A stretch of DNA of 64,000 bases, taken from contig JANBPU010000009.1 of assembly GCA_027575805.1 (NCBI GenBank), forward strand, positions 150,517 through 214,516. The letters run 5' to 3'. The translations under genes were made by a program, and so were the position numbers. The notes below the pieces were generated by a model. It had not been told where the DNA came from. It searched no databases and saw nothing but the letters and a program-made list of their open reading frames with translations. Each line of letters opens with the position of its first letter. Within the stretch, counting starts at the first letter, position 1. Source of the DNA: Mycoemilia scoparia (lineage: Eukaryota > Kickxellomycota > Kickxellomycetes > Kickxellales > Kickxellaceae). Below, in pieces: positions 10,116 to 22,430 of the stretch.

Positions 10116-11207
10116 ATGTTGTCAAGGTTCCGGACATTGCCTGTAGCTAAGGCTCTTAACAGCAGCAGAGGTAAGTTCAGAGCAATACATTAAGAGGTCG
10201 ATTGCGAATCTAAAGGCATTAGAATCGCTCTTTTGTTTTTTAGCGCATATAATCTCAATATATATGCCAACATTAATTTGTTATAGCACTTCTACATACA
10301 AACCGTGTTGCCCTCCAAGGTAAGCCTTATAAACAAACCTATTTAATGGGATTTTATCAGAGATATATACCAAGATATATATATTCATATTGCTTATTAT
10401 CCGTTTCAACGCACACTCACACATATATATAGCTTCTGTTCCCAAGTTCCCCGAACCTATCGATCACAATGAAAGGACCCAAGACAAGACCTTGTACGAG
10501 TTCGGAAAATACTTGACCAGCGTTTTGCCAAAGTTCATTCAGCAGTATTCTGTTTGGAAGGATGAACTTATTATCTATGTTGCTCCATCCACTTTGACTG
10601 AGGTCTTGACTTTCCTCAGGGATCACACAAACTGCCAGTTCAAGCAACTATCAGACACCACTGCAGTTGATATCCCATCTCGCGCTAAGCGCTTTGAGGT
10701 TGTCCACAACTTGATCTCTTATCGCTACAATTCCCGCATCAGAGTAAAGACCTATGCTGACGAGACATCTCCTGTTCCCTCAGCCACTAGCGTCTACAAT
10801 TCAGCCAACTGGGGCGAGCGCGAGACGTATGATATGTACGGCATCTTCTTTACTGGCCACCCCGATCTCAGACGTATCCTCACCGACTATGGATTTGAAG
10901 GTCATCCACTAAGAAAAGATTTCCCCATCCAAGGCTTTGTTGAGACTAGATACGATGAGGAAAAGAAGAGAGTTGTCACTGAGCCCATCGAGATGGCACA
11001 GGCTTTCCGTAACTTTGATTACAGCTCTGCTTGGGAACAAACAGGTAAGAGATGATGATTTTACGACCTTTTCATTACGCCATTGATCATTGCCATTGGT
11101 GCATCAATTCACATTGGTTTGCTCATAATGACATTTTTATACCTTTGTATCCATATATAGGATCTGGACGCGATGATGCCCCCGAGGGATTTGAAAAATC
11201 AAAGTAA
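10116..11207 (+). CDS. NADH:ubiquinone oxidoreductase 30-kDa subunit (NDUFS3/NuoC type), mitochondrial
   Basis: Core subunit of the peripheral arm of respiratory complex I in the mitochondrial matrix. Exons are 10116-10170, 10287-10319, 10433-11044 and 11161-11207 (248 residues). The first two exons encode a presequence ([18 protein letters not shown], then a short basic stretch). The third exon carries the whole domain and the family signature [20 protein letters not shown] followed by [14 protein letters not shown]. The last exon gives the usual acidic tail ([11 protein letters not shown]). The second exon is only 33 nt. All joins restore the frame with GT-AG borders. Length agrees with fungal homologues. 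Confidence 0.95.
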
Positions 11208-11519
11208 AATATTCTGCGTTTATTTTTAGAGATCTTTAAATTACAATATATGTTTGAAAAAATAGATAAGCCCCAGTGTTTAACAAAGCCATAGGCATGT
11301 TTCGAAAATCCAAAAGAGTATACTATCAGACTTGCTAAAGGTTTTCAAGCGAGAGTGGTAGCATTATAATATTCAAGGTACTAAAATCAAAATTTGTGCA
11401 AGGGTTTGGATAAGGATGTGATATGCAAAATAAAATAGAGAGTATCTGTGGCATGTTTGTGCGTGTGTTGGTAAAGAGGTGATTGTCAACAGAGGCAATA
11501 AAGACCATTCAAACAGAGA
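11208..11519. other. convergent 3' gap
   Basis: A 312-bp AT-rich gap between the complex I gene and the coiled-coil gene, with AATAAA-like signals on the minus strand. No gene or repeat is seen. Confidence 0.5.
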
Positions 11520-13209
11520 TCAGTCAGCAGAATCTACCTCAGAACCACTGTCATGACTGCTGTTAGTAACGGAGTTATTGTCCGCTTTCATTCCATCAGA
11601 AATCCTCCTACGACTAAGGGACAAGGTTTGATAGATACGCAGAGCCGACTTGCTTTGTCTAAAAGCTTGGTAGTTTGTCCAGTTTAGACCAATGTTTCCT
11701 GGTGGTGGCACGAAATGGTCAAAGGACGGCGACTGCGATCTTTCTGGTTGTGCTTTGGGGATGTTGGCGCCTTTCAGCGACCTCTTCGTCTTGGTGGCAC
11801 TGTTTGTCAGGCTCCTAGATCCGACCCTCTTGTCTGAAGGCGTTATCGGTTGGGTTATGGCAGAGCTGATGTGCTCTCCTGATCTCTGAGAGGGCAGACT
11901 GATGTTGTTGAGATTGTCTATAGCCTCGCTGAACGAGCGTCTATGTCTTATGGTCCTCAACGGTGTATGTTGGGGTGTATTTGTCTGGCTCATTATATCT
12001 GATATTGTTTCATAGCGCCCATTGGGACTAATCGGTGTGCTGTGGGGTTCGTAATTCATGCTTGGATACTGGAAGTGCTGAGATTTGGGGTAGTCGTAGC
12101 CTGCTACTTCATGTGGATTACCAAATTCATGCTGGGCATAGCGATCCATATCAATCGTCGAAGTTGTTCCTGGATGAGATGCTTCCATCAGGGATCGGAA
12201 GTCGCCAAGGACAGAGGACATGGTCATCTTCATAAACTGGTGGCTGTTATATACTTGCCGGATATCGTCCCTAATAGACCCCTGTCCTTCATCCAAGCGC
12301 TGGGTCTTGGCACTCAGTGCTTTGATTTGTTTTATAACATCGACATGCTTTGCTGTGGTATCCCTTTTCAGTAAATTCAGGCCAGCCTGAATTTCTGACT
12401 GCTCTTCCATATTTTCCCCCACTTCTCTTGACAGCTTGGCAATGGTCTTTTGGATAGAGGCATTTCTTTCCCGCTCTCGGTCCCTTGATAGCGTTGCCTC
12501 TTCCACGGCCTGGTTTATGTGTGTCTGCTCCGTTTGTATAGTATGGATGCTGAGGGACATTTTGTCGAGCTTCTCTTCGACCAAAGATCGGGAATCCTGC
12601 AACTGGGCCGTTGTTGCTCTCAGATCGGCAATGTTTGCTGACATCTCATCAATGCGAAACGACTCTTGCTGCCATCTCCTTTGCTCATGCTCAAACAAAG
12701 CCAGCTAAATGTACAGCAATAGACATTTGTTAGTTAAGTGTAGGTCTAAACAGTTTTTGTGACATAAGATTCAATCGACTCATCATCTGACCTTGTCTTT
12801 TATGCCCTGGTACTCTTGCTCATAAACACGCAGCCGTTCCTGAAGGTCCTGGTTTTGAATTGCAATGTTTAGCCCCACTTCTGCTGCCTGGTGCAGCTTA
12901 GTTGTGGTTTCTTTAAGCAAGCCTCGCAAAAACTCGATATCGGTTGTTTTGTCGATGTCTATGATAAATGCATTTATAGAGTATGTTTATCCAAAACTGT
13001 GCCAGGAACCCCCCCCCCACTACTAATACTGCTATTATTGTATATTCTGGTGTTTTTAAGCAATTGACATTTATAATAGCTAAATGCGCTTAAGCCTTTA
13101 CAATTTACTGCTAAACACAAATGCCGAGTTTCATATTCAACTTGACTGCTAATTGTGATGTAAATTTACACACAAAAAAGCCCTTACCTTCTGAATTTTC
13201 TTGCTCCAT
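11520..13209 (-). CDS. coiled-coil protein of unknown function
   Basis: I do not recognise the family. The model has three exons: 13188-13209 (22 nt), 12792-12958 and 11520-12704, giving 457 residues. After a 7-codon first exon the protein is almost continuously alpha-helical with heptad-like spacing from about residue 10 to 260 (for example DLQERLRVYEQEYQGIKDK and ADLRATTAQLQDSRSLVEEK). The second half is disordered and rich in Ser, Pro, Thr and Asn, with SP/TP sites suited to proline-directed kinases and the basic patch RHRRSFSE, a possible PKA-type site. No membrane segment is seen. A cytoskeletal or adaptor role would fit but is only a guess. Clean splice joins and the preserved coil across exons support a real gene. 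Confidence 0.75.
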
Positions 13210-13413
13210 ACCAAAATGACTATCAAGGGGGGAAAGATATTTTATATATTTGTATTTGGAAAATGGATAGCAGGCATTAAACGTAATAGAAAGAGATGCA
13301 TGCTGGGCCCAGAACAGGTAAGGAGCAAAGAACTAGTGGTGCTACTAATTTATGATAATCGACTGCATCTCCAAAAACTTTAATAAACCAAAACACTCGG
13401 CCTGTTTACTTTT

Positions 13414-14760
13414 TTACTGATCTGCCACAATAGCATCAACAGCTTCGGAAAAGCTCGCAAATACCCCATCCAGAGGAATGCCCGCCTTTTCTTCGTCTCC
13501 ATCCAGGTACTTTCCCGTCTTGACTATAATGCAAAAATCCCATGAGATCAGATAAGGGTTCTTGGGCTTTAGAGTGTGAATAGACGCTAAGAGTTATCCA
13601 CACGCTTACCAAGGATTCGTTTAAGCCCAAGCTCTAAAACACCATCACCGAGATCAGTTTTTACATCATCACCTATCATCGCCACTGTGTCAGGTCGATC
13701 CATCAGATTCCTACAGCAAAGTTTAGCTCAATATGAGTAATAGAACTCGCAGGCTTATGTGTTGAGAGCCATTTGCATAAAATCAGGCATTGAAAGCTAG
13801 CTTTACATTTCCTTGAGTGCCAGTTCGTAGAATGCTCGCTTTGGCTATAATGTTAAACCGGATTTACATTGGTTAGTAGGGATATGGCTATGGCATTCAT
13901 TGACAGAAACAAAGCAACAAGTAGCTTTAATGAATTGTTTAGTTCTTGCCTTTCCAACGAGTTCGGATTTCACTCCAGATGCATATTCAAGGGCTTCTAT
14001 GAAACCTCCTGGCCCCAGTGAGAGTTCATTTTCTTTACTAGCAAAGTATCTGGCCTTGTGTATGCCGATCAATGGCTTTCCTGCCTGCACTAAACTGAAT
14101 GCTTTGTTCAAGTTCTTGTAGTCTAATTTTGATGGCGCAAGCCCAATAACAACTGCATCATGAGGTTCCGATGTATCGATGTCTTCAAATTGCTCTAGAG
14201 CAGCATCTTCCAGTATAAGGAATGGCCTATACGTACGAAAAGGATAGGAAAGTCACACATTACACAAGAGTTCTCGAATTCAATAAACATGTTCCAGTAA
14301 GAAACCACATAGCAACTGACCTGTAGTTTCGTTCTTTGATCAACTTCTTGGCCGAATTTAAAGATGTCCATATCTTTGAGAGATTTTAATGACAATATTA
14401 TTATTAGTAAAAATGATATACCAAAGATATAGCTCCTAATTTAAGATTGAACTTACTTCATTTTGTGATAACTCGAACCCCAGTTTGGTTAGCTTTTGAT
14501 AAAGCCTGGCATCAGATGTTTTTGTTGAATTTGTTATAAATTTAACCTATTTATCATAAAAATGCCATGAATATCATTAGAGTATATACAAGTTAGTGGA
14601 GAGTTAACCTAAAACATTAGCTTGTTTTCAGACATACACTGATACCAGAATTTCGAAGTTTCTTCAGAGCTGTTGTCGCATTTGGAGTTATTTTGTCATC
14701 AATATGCAGAGTACCACTAAGATCTAAAAGTACACCTTTTATACCTGACCACTTTCCCAT
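13414..14760 (-). CDS. HAD-superfamily phosphatase, HDHD2/LHPP-like
   Basis: Cytosolic-type HAD hydrolase of the C2-capped group. Seven exons on the minus strand: 14638-14760, 14457-14546, 14321-14373, 13951-14227, 13807-13844, 13610-13710 and 13414-13523 (263 residues). Motif I is LLDLSGTLH: nucleophile Asp13 with Ser in place of the usual second Asp, as known for HDHD2/LHPP. Motif II is VKFITNST. The cap contains VVIGLAPSKLDYKNLNKAF and KPLIGIHKARYF. Motif III Lys is in VGKPKRAFYEL and motif IV is MIGDDVKTDLG. The GKPK motif appears only if the intron 13845-13950 is removed with a GC donor. The substrate is not predictable; family members act on phospholysine, phosphohistidine or pyrophosphate. 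Confidence 0.88.
13845..13950 (-). other. GC-AG intron in the HAD phosphatase gene
   Basis: Read on the minus strand, the donor is AAG/GCAAGA and the acceptor is TTATAG/CC. Splicing joins ELVGK to PKRAFYELALKEM and restores HAD motif III. Reading through instead gives a frame that loses the family sequence and soon stops. The donor context is nearly identical to the GC intron at 2408-2529. Confidence 0.8.
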
Positions 14761-15185
14761 GTTATCGCTCTTTAGTATTATCTCTATGTAGTCGACTTAT
14801 TCCAGTTAATGCAGGAATGTACGTATTTGAAATGCATCTATTAACGCTATTGTTTATCTAAATTATGATTTTGTTTTATGGGTATAAGTGATACCATCGA
14901 TTTTGACACAATCATGATCCCGATTATGTTACAAATAGTACTAAGTGTCTCTGCACTAGATGGATATGTTATATCATTTTGCCACAATTGATATTCAAAT
15001 TTAAATAATAAAATCTGGACTTTATCTCTTTATTTATATCAAATCGAGTTACTTTGAGATCATTGTATGTTTTTCAACTCTGAGTAAAACGACAAGGAGT
15101 TATAAAATATAGCACATTCGGCTAAGAAAATCGGCATTTCAAAGCTATGCCTATATAGGTGTGTGTGCCATTTGCTTTGAAAAGT
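14761..15185. other. intergenic gap between HAD phosphatase start and Aquarius stop
   Basis: AT-rich, about 425 bp. It should hold the promoter of the minus-strand phosphatase and the 3' end of Aquarius. I see no gene, repeat or clear motif. Confidence 0.45.
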
Positions 15186-18100
15186 TTAGTAGTTATCAAT
15201 CTCCTGGTCAATGTCGATAGAATCCAAATCAATATCCTCTTCTATAAGGCTTTGTTCGTTGTTTGCTTGGGTGTTTTCAAGACCAAATCTCTGCTGTACT
15301 TGCTCATGAACTAGTTTTCCCATAGCCTCAACACCATCGACCTCCTTTATATTCTCTTTGTTGATTTTGTCATCAAGCAGTCTATTGCCAGGATAACTTT
15401 CTCCAGAAACCAAAGCAAGTTGGTCTGGTCTCGATAAAAGTTGGCTAAATGTCTTTTCCAGCTCATAGCAATTCTCAAATAGTTCACGGCGCCCAAAGAC
15501 ATAGAGACCCAGCCTGGCTCTAGACATGGCTACTATCAAACGGCGAACATCACGAATATGGCCAACATGTTTTGTGCGAACCAGAGAAAGAAGGACATAA
15601 TCGTTCTGTCGACCCTGGTATTGGTCGACAGTGGCCACACTTGCCGGCCTGCCGAAAATAGGGTTCCATGAGCACCTCTGCTTCAAGACATCGTTTATAA
15701 GGGCTTTCTGACCATTATAGGTTGTCAAGATGGTGATCCTGCTGGGTTCATAGCCCATCAATACCATGTATTGATAGACCTGGACGATGTATTCAGCTTC
15801 GCCAAGGTTCTGGTAGAAATATTGGATTGGCTCGCTCTCGCCCCTGTCCTGATAGTCTTCAACATTGATGAACTGGTAGTCATAAACAAATCCAGGATTG
15901 GCAAGCCTATATTCTTCGGCCTGGCTAATAAATGGCAGGTCACGGAGACCCGCGTAGTGCCAACGATACAGGGAAGCAATTGACGACCTTGAACGCCCTT
16001 GCTGATCAAGCTCAATAAATGGAACACCTAAGCGAATAAGGCGGGTAAATAAACTTTGTTCCATATTGCCATACTTTTGAAGGCCTGTGTGCTTGACTAC
16101 TGGCGGAAGTTGGTGGTGGTCTCCAATAATTACAACTCGCTTGAGCTTGTCACTACTTGACGCAGACCTCCTGTCCTTTGTGTTTTCTTGCATGCACAAT
16201 GGAATAAAGGACTCTATTTCCAGCATCTGTGCAGCTTCTTCTACAATAACATTATCGTACTTGAAGCCGAGGCTCAAAAGCTCATTGCGCTTCAGTGCTG
16301 CATGAGTACATGTCATTGCAACTATCTTGGCTTCGTTTAACAGGAGGTAGTTTGATCGGTCCGAATTGGTACGCAAAAGTTCAAATGGACGTATTTCATC
16401 AAGCTCGGTAAACATGGAGTTGATGTGGCGGAAACACCCATTGGCTATGTCAGCTAGCTCAGAACAAGGGGCGTCGCTGGGGAATAGAGGCTGTGGGGCA
16501 TTCAAAAAGTAGTCTTTAAATGGGAAGGCATCTACTATTTGCTGGTGCATCTTGTCTTTTTCCGACTCATCATGATCTTTGTCATAGTCCGGATCCTCGG
16601 CTGCCTTAATAAGATTGTGGTAAGAATTCCATTTCACAAGGATCTGGGATACATAAAAGTACCCGGCTGTCTCACAAGTGTATCCAACATCGCCAGTTAC
16701 TTTGAGTGACTTGGCTAAACGCTCGACCTCCGAAAGCAAAAACATGCGTCTTTCAAGGAATGAGTTGACACGGCCTGCCTTCGTAAACCTCTCTTCAGTT
16801 TCAAGCTCCTGTTCGCCATGGCCCAATCTGAGCAAATGGCGTTGGTCAATGTCTAGTTCCATTATTTTCTCGAAGATCTGGTTTAGTGCCTGGTTACTAT
16901 GAGTAATAAGCAATGTATGCTGGTTGGGGAAGTTGTGATAGATATTTGCAACTATCTGCACAGCAACATCGGTTTTTCCTGTGCCAGGTGGACCCACTAT
17001 CAGCGTAAGTCCAGGGTTTGATGCCGACTTTATGGCCTCTACTTGTACTGGTGTGAACCTAATGGTGTTGAGCTTTGGCTTATTGAATGGGTACGGCCCC
17101 ATGTTGAGTACTTTGGAATGCGAGATTGTAAGTAAGTCATTCTCTTTTCCAAACTCTATTATGAATGGCTCCTTCATATCCTCTTCTTTCTCTTTTGGTG
17201 CAAGTTGGAAAGTGCGTCCAGGGAAACAGTCTTTCAAATGCTGAAGATCCAAGAATGTGTCACGGAAATTTATCTTGCTAACCTGGTTTGGCAGATTGGT
17301 GTAGTTAGCATTATGTGGGTCACCATATCCGAGGAATACGCTGAGAAGCCAGTCTGGAAGCTGTGCACCTCCTTTCATCAATTCACGTATACTTTCCAAA
17401 ACTGCCTTAAAGTTATTCTCTTGGGGACGCCTGCGCAGCACAATGTTAAACGATGAATAGACATCTTCAACCTGATGGTTTTCTTCGGTGTTTTTTGAGT
17501 CAATGAGATACTGATTAGGATCAAGAGTTACTCTGAAAGTTCTCATTGGGGTCTTTGATCGCCAATCTCTCTTTTTGGAGTTTTGGTCTTCAGGATTGTT
17601 GTTAAAGTTTTCAAACTCATCAATGGGCTTTCCGTCCTGATCTATGAAGCATTCAACTTCGCAGCCACGCAGATGTTTAATAGTATACTCGGTTTTAGAT
17701 CCTGGACTATGGCTAGCCTGCACAGATATCAAAAACAGTACATCGTGTGGCCGAATATCTCTATCCCACTCATCACGAATGGACTGGACATAATCCGCAA
17801 GGCTTATAGTCAAGTCTGCACGGACCAGTGATGGGCAGCTCTGACCAATTCGTGGATTTTTCAGGTCGGTTATATTGAATGATTTTATAGGGGTTGCCAT
17901 TCTTGACCATCCAGCAAATACAGTTCCCTCGCGACCAGAAAGGTAAAGCCCAGTCTCCGGATCCTCAACAACACGGGGTGAAAGCCTGGCCAGTGCATCT
18001 TCAATGTTTTGGCGAATATCATAAGCACTCTCGAGTCTGTATAGGGTAAAATTACACAGCAAATAGTCGTGGAACGTCAAAAATTGTAAGTTCAGTTTGG

Positions 18101-19753
18101 GAATTGGCATGACTCCGTCCTTCTGGCTTCCAAGCCCAATAAGTCGATCAGTAAACGCCTGCCCTCTGTTCTTTTTGTGACTGTCATCAAGTATGTCGCT
18201 GAATATCAGTTTTTCATCAGGGTATATGGGAAGGCGGTTGATGTTTTCGGTTTGGCTTTCAGGTAGATGGTAATGGTACAGTATTACTTCCAGTAAGTAC
18301 TCTTTAGCACCACCGTTTCCATCGTTGCTGTCTTTGAATGAAATGTCGTGTGCAATTGGTGAAGATCTGATGCCAATAGTTTTGCACAATGCAGCTAGAG
18401 CTTTATTGTCCAACACGTTTAACTTGCTCTTAAGGAAACTAGTTGAGCAAAGCTTAGCTACACTAGTTATAGAGAAGTCTGGCAATTTTTCCTTAAAATC
18501 AGAGAACACAACTTTCTGGAGCTTTACAAGCTTGTCATATTGTGCCCTTGTTAACTGGCTTTCTGACAATGGTTCGCCTGTCACATCAGAAACAGGGAAT
18601 TGGTGATAAAATGAAAGCATGTCTACCAAGCTCTTAAACAGTGTATTCTGGGAAATACTGCTATTAAAGAATGGTGAGCTCTTTATAAGAACCAATATCT
18701 GGTGATCTTCGAGTAGGGTTTTGAAATATCGGCGCGTGGAAAGCTGCGATTCCAGACTAATAAGGAACTTGACAACAAGCTCGCAGTAAAGCAACAAATC
18801 TTTGGATATCTCGGACTCACAGTCAATAGAGTACAGCCTGTTGACAAAATCTATCAAGAGCTTGGATAATAAAGTGCGCTTAAGTATAATTCGCTTCTTT
18901 TCATCGTCACTGGATTTCTTGAACTGTTTTTCAAGATATTTCCAATATTTCTTGAGTTGTGGCAGGCTCGGGTATTGCTCCAGAGTTCGCTTTACATCTA
19001 ATAGGCAACTCCATGTACTAAGACTAACAACATCGAGACATTCCTTTCTTACGTTTTCATTTTCAAGACTCTGGAACATATTGTCGACAAATTGTAGGAT
19101 GCTTCTTTTGAGACCAGCTACATCTATTCCGAGCTTGGAACTTTGTGTTTGACTTATCTTTGGATCAAATAGCCCGTCTAAATAGACCCAGATCTTCCAT
19201 ATAAATGATGAAAACTTTGATTCATCTTCTTTTGCATTTTTGTTGGTATTTTTCTCGGACTCGAATATGTGCCACACAGGAACACCTTGCTGTATCTTCT
19301 CATTTGCCATAAAAATAATCGAAAGCAAATGAGCATCAGTCGACTTGGCGGCATCAAACAATGGCCAGAGACACTATATAACATTAAGATCAGATACAGT
19401 TAGTATTCACGACCCTTTTCTTAAAATTTCCTAAATGTAGCAATTTTATGTAGCTGATTCCTTACAATCTCAAGGTACTGGTTTAGTTCCAATGATGCTA
19501 TACTACGGGCTCTCGATTCAGCACGATCAGTCAATTCATCTTTAAATATCTTATCAATAATCTTGGCATCTATTTTTGTGGCTTTCTTCAGCCAGGTTGT
19601 TTTTGCAATCTTGCTTATATTGTCATCGTCATCTGGCGATTGCTGAACAGCTGGCCCCTTGCGGCTCTCTACCACGTCGGTTCTACTTTTAGAGCTCGCC
19701 CTCCTTTTAGGGTTGGTACTCTTTCTTCCTCTTCTCGTTTGAGCAGGCGCCAT
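15186..19753 (-). CDS. Aquarius-type intron-binding spliceosomal RNA helicase
   Basis: SF1 helicase of the Aquarius (human AQR, fission yeast Cwf11) family; part of the intron-binding complex of the spliceosome, contacting the intron upstream of the branch site. Two exons, 19466-19753 and 15186-19373, join LELNQYLEI to CLWPLFDAA, the conserved Aquarius N-terminus. The product is 1,491 residues, close to the human length. The N-terminus is basic (nuclear localisation likely). Residues of about 100-750 form the ARM-like and stalk regions. The helicase has Walker A GPPGTGKTDVA near residue 885, the DEAD-like IVEEAAQMLEIE, GDHHQLPPVVKH, and the C-terminal VDQYQGRQNDYVLLSLVRT plus RRLIVAMSRARLGLYVFGR. 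The tail is acidic. An intact AQR suits a genome this rich in introns. Confidence 0.96.
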
Positions 19754-19956
19754 ATCAAGATAATTTAAAAATGAGTTACCTTGTCAAACATTAACCATAA
19801 ATTAGTTAGTGAAAGATTTGCGATGATTATTTATCGAGTTATGGGTGCAGCAATAAAAATAAAAACAATACGCAACAATATTAGAAAAAATTAATGCTAT
19901 TATGATATGGTGATGCTTGAAGACAACATGCGTATGCAAATGAAAGACAGGCACTA

Positions 19957-22430
19957 TCAGCAACAAGAAAAGAACGGCTTCGTGTCATCAACTATCTTTA
20001 CTCTTTCAACCACCAATGTTGCAACAAGAGGTCTATCGTTGTTAGCACGATGCCTCTGAGGTTTGATTCCACTCTTCATCCTCTCCCAAAAGACAGAAAA
20101 GCTGTTAGAAGTGTCCTCTCCGGCTGCTGTGCTTGGGTGGTTAAGATGGCGTAGACCGCTTGTGGATCCTACCAATGCAGTGTGGAGCTGATCCTGGCCA
20201 GGAGAAGGCAGAGACAGGCCTCTATAAATTGGCACAGAGCTGTGGTGTCCTGGTGCGGTCAACAGTGGCTGGGCCTCTGTATTGTCCGAGCTCCAGCCAA
20301 TGCCGTACATTGCCGCTGCATCTGGTATGCTCGCCCTTTCTTGTTGTTGCTGCTGCTGCTGTTCTTGGTTGTTAGCTTGATCGGATACCCCGCGCTGGGC
20401 ATCCTCATCAATGATTTCGTGGGGTTTGATAGTACAGGCACCATAATTAGAAATCGATCGTGCCTTTCTAATACCAGGCCTGGCGACTAAATAGTTTGGA
20501 TTGTGGTTATACAGTCTTGTGATATCGTCATGCAATAAAGAATATGGTCTATATGGTGCCACCGAGTTGGACAGGCTTGGATCAAGCATGGTAGAGAGGC
20601 TTTCGGGCATACCCGACTTTACTTCTACCTCCTCGACCTTTAGCCAGGGACTCCCGCATAGATCAAGGGGTCCGTATCCCGGGGTGAGCAATGCATAAGC
20701 AAGATTGAGTCCTTGAGCTTTCAGTATTCCCATTTGGCTATTGAACATGCGTTCGTTGAAATCTGGATCCTGGATGAAAACACTTCTAAGGGATGCCACG
20801 GTTTGCTCCCACCACGAAGGATCGCATATCATCGGTAAGATGTAAGACCGGATGGACTTTGAGAACGGTTTGTTGATGATGGATGGCGGTAAATACTGCC
20901 AGCCATACGGGTACGATCTCCACTCATCGGGATGCTTATATGGGAAAGCCAGCCCGTTATCAATGGCGGCAATGTGCAAGTGGATAGGAAGGCTTATAGA
21001 ATTCTTGGAAGAGCTTGCACTGGGATGCGGATGAGGGTCAGTTTCTCTCCTTGAGACAATAGGACGAAGATACCCAAACTCATTTTCAAACCCATGGTAG
21101 CCAGTCTGATGGGTGCCACACGCCAAGAAATCTAGCCTTGACTCTGGACATTCTTGAGAGTGGCAGATGGAGACCATCCAGTTATCCGCCCCTCTATCAG
21201 TGTTGCGCATCAAATAGTCCAAGACTATAAGCTTTTCTAGCTCAAGCTGAAACTGCTGCCTAGTGTCTGGGGTCCAAGAAAACCCATTGGTGTCGCTTTC
21301 CAGACCAGAAAGGAGGGTAGCTGCGCTCCTTCTCGATGCTGATGTTCGAATGCTGCTGTTTTCGCTGAATATCTGAGGAGATGATACGGCTTTCTGGACA
21401 CCATCATTTTGCAATGCCGTATGGTCACAAGGCTTGGGCGATGTATTCGAAGCAGACATACTAGCCGACAGTGACCGGACTCTGGCCAGGCCGCGATTGT
21501 CCTCGCTGACAGCTGATCGGGCCACTGCAGCTACGTTTCCATACCTTTGTAGCTCATATGGATACCGTGCCAGGAACACGTCTGCATTCTTGTACCCATG
21601 AAGGAACAGCTGGAAGCTCCCAAGTTTTGGTGGCAATGGCTTTGGGTTGCTGCTTCTTTCGGAGGCATGCTTGTCGATATAAGAGTAATAAAACGATTTC
21701 GATGATAGCTCAACTACCTTAGTTTTTGGTACAATGTACAGTTTGAGGGCCTGGTCCAAAACCGAAGCCGCTGACTCTGATATATACCCAAGGTTGGGGA
21801 TGATGCTACGGGATGATCAATGCACCATTAGTTCAGCGCAGCAAGCATATTTATGATATATTCACAACGTAAAGATGACCAACTACATACCAGGATCTTC
21901 CAAAGAAACATGGGCAAAGGTTTCTGTGGATCCACTTTGTCCATTTGGGATTAAGGTGGCCATAGGGCTCCTCGTTTTTAGGCTTGAAAACACCACATAC
22001 TTGTGGCAGTGGTGGTGGCACATCCTCCGCATTACCGGCTACTTTTTTGTAGCAAAAGTACGAGCCAGATGACCCTTGGGAGATCATCTTTGGGTGAATG
22101 TCGCTTGATAGGGCCTCTTTTACGCCTTCAACAATCGAGTCGAACTCTTCGTCGCTAGTAGCATCCTTTGCCCCACGGTAGTAACACAATGGTGGTACAC
22201 TTGAAAGCTCCTACACAGCACCAGCACCAGCAGCATGTTGTTAAAGAAGTTGCTTTTAAGCACAACACAGCAAATCTTTATTGTTTAAGCACCCAAGAGC
22301 ATATTCGCGTTGCATCCATATATAAAATAAACCTTACAGAATGGATATAGTCCAAATGTATCGGTGAGAAAACGGACCAAACAGCCTTCTTCATTGTGGG
22401 CCTCTCGGCTGAAGGCCTTCTGGCGGCCAT
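19957..22430 (-). CDS. phosphatidylinositol 4-kinase type II (Lsb6-like)
   Basis: Makes PI4P on endosomal, vacuolar and plasma membranes. Three exons: 22338-22430, 21891-22207 and 19957-21805 (752 residues). The start is the first ATG that stays in frame across the first splice. The catalytic core shows the ATP loop SQGSSGSYFCYK, GVFKPKNEEPYGHLNPKWTKW, IVPKTKVVEL, the catalytic YLMRNTDRGADNWMV and the metal-binding AAIDNGLAFP. The palmitoylated CCPCC of animal enzymes is reduced here to LCPCFF. The protein ends in FFSCC, so C-terminal lipidation is possible. The C-terminal third is disordered with a Gln run (CAG/CAA repeats near 20340-20366). It is longer than the yeast enzyme mainly through these low-complexity insertions. 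Confidence 0.95.
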
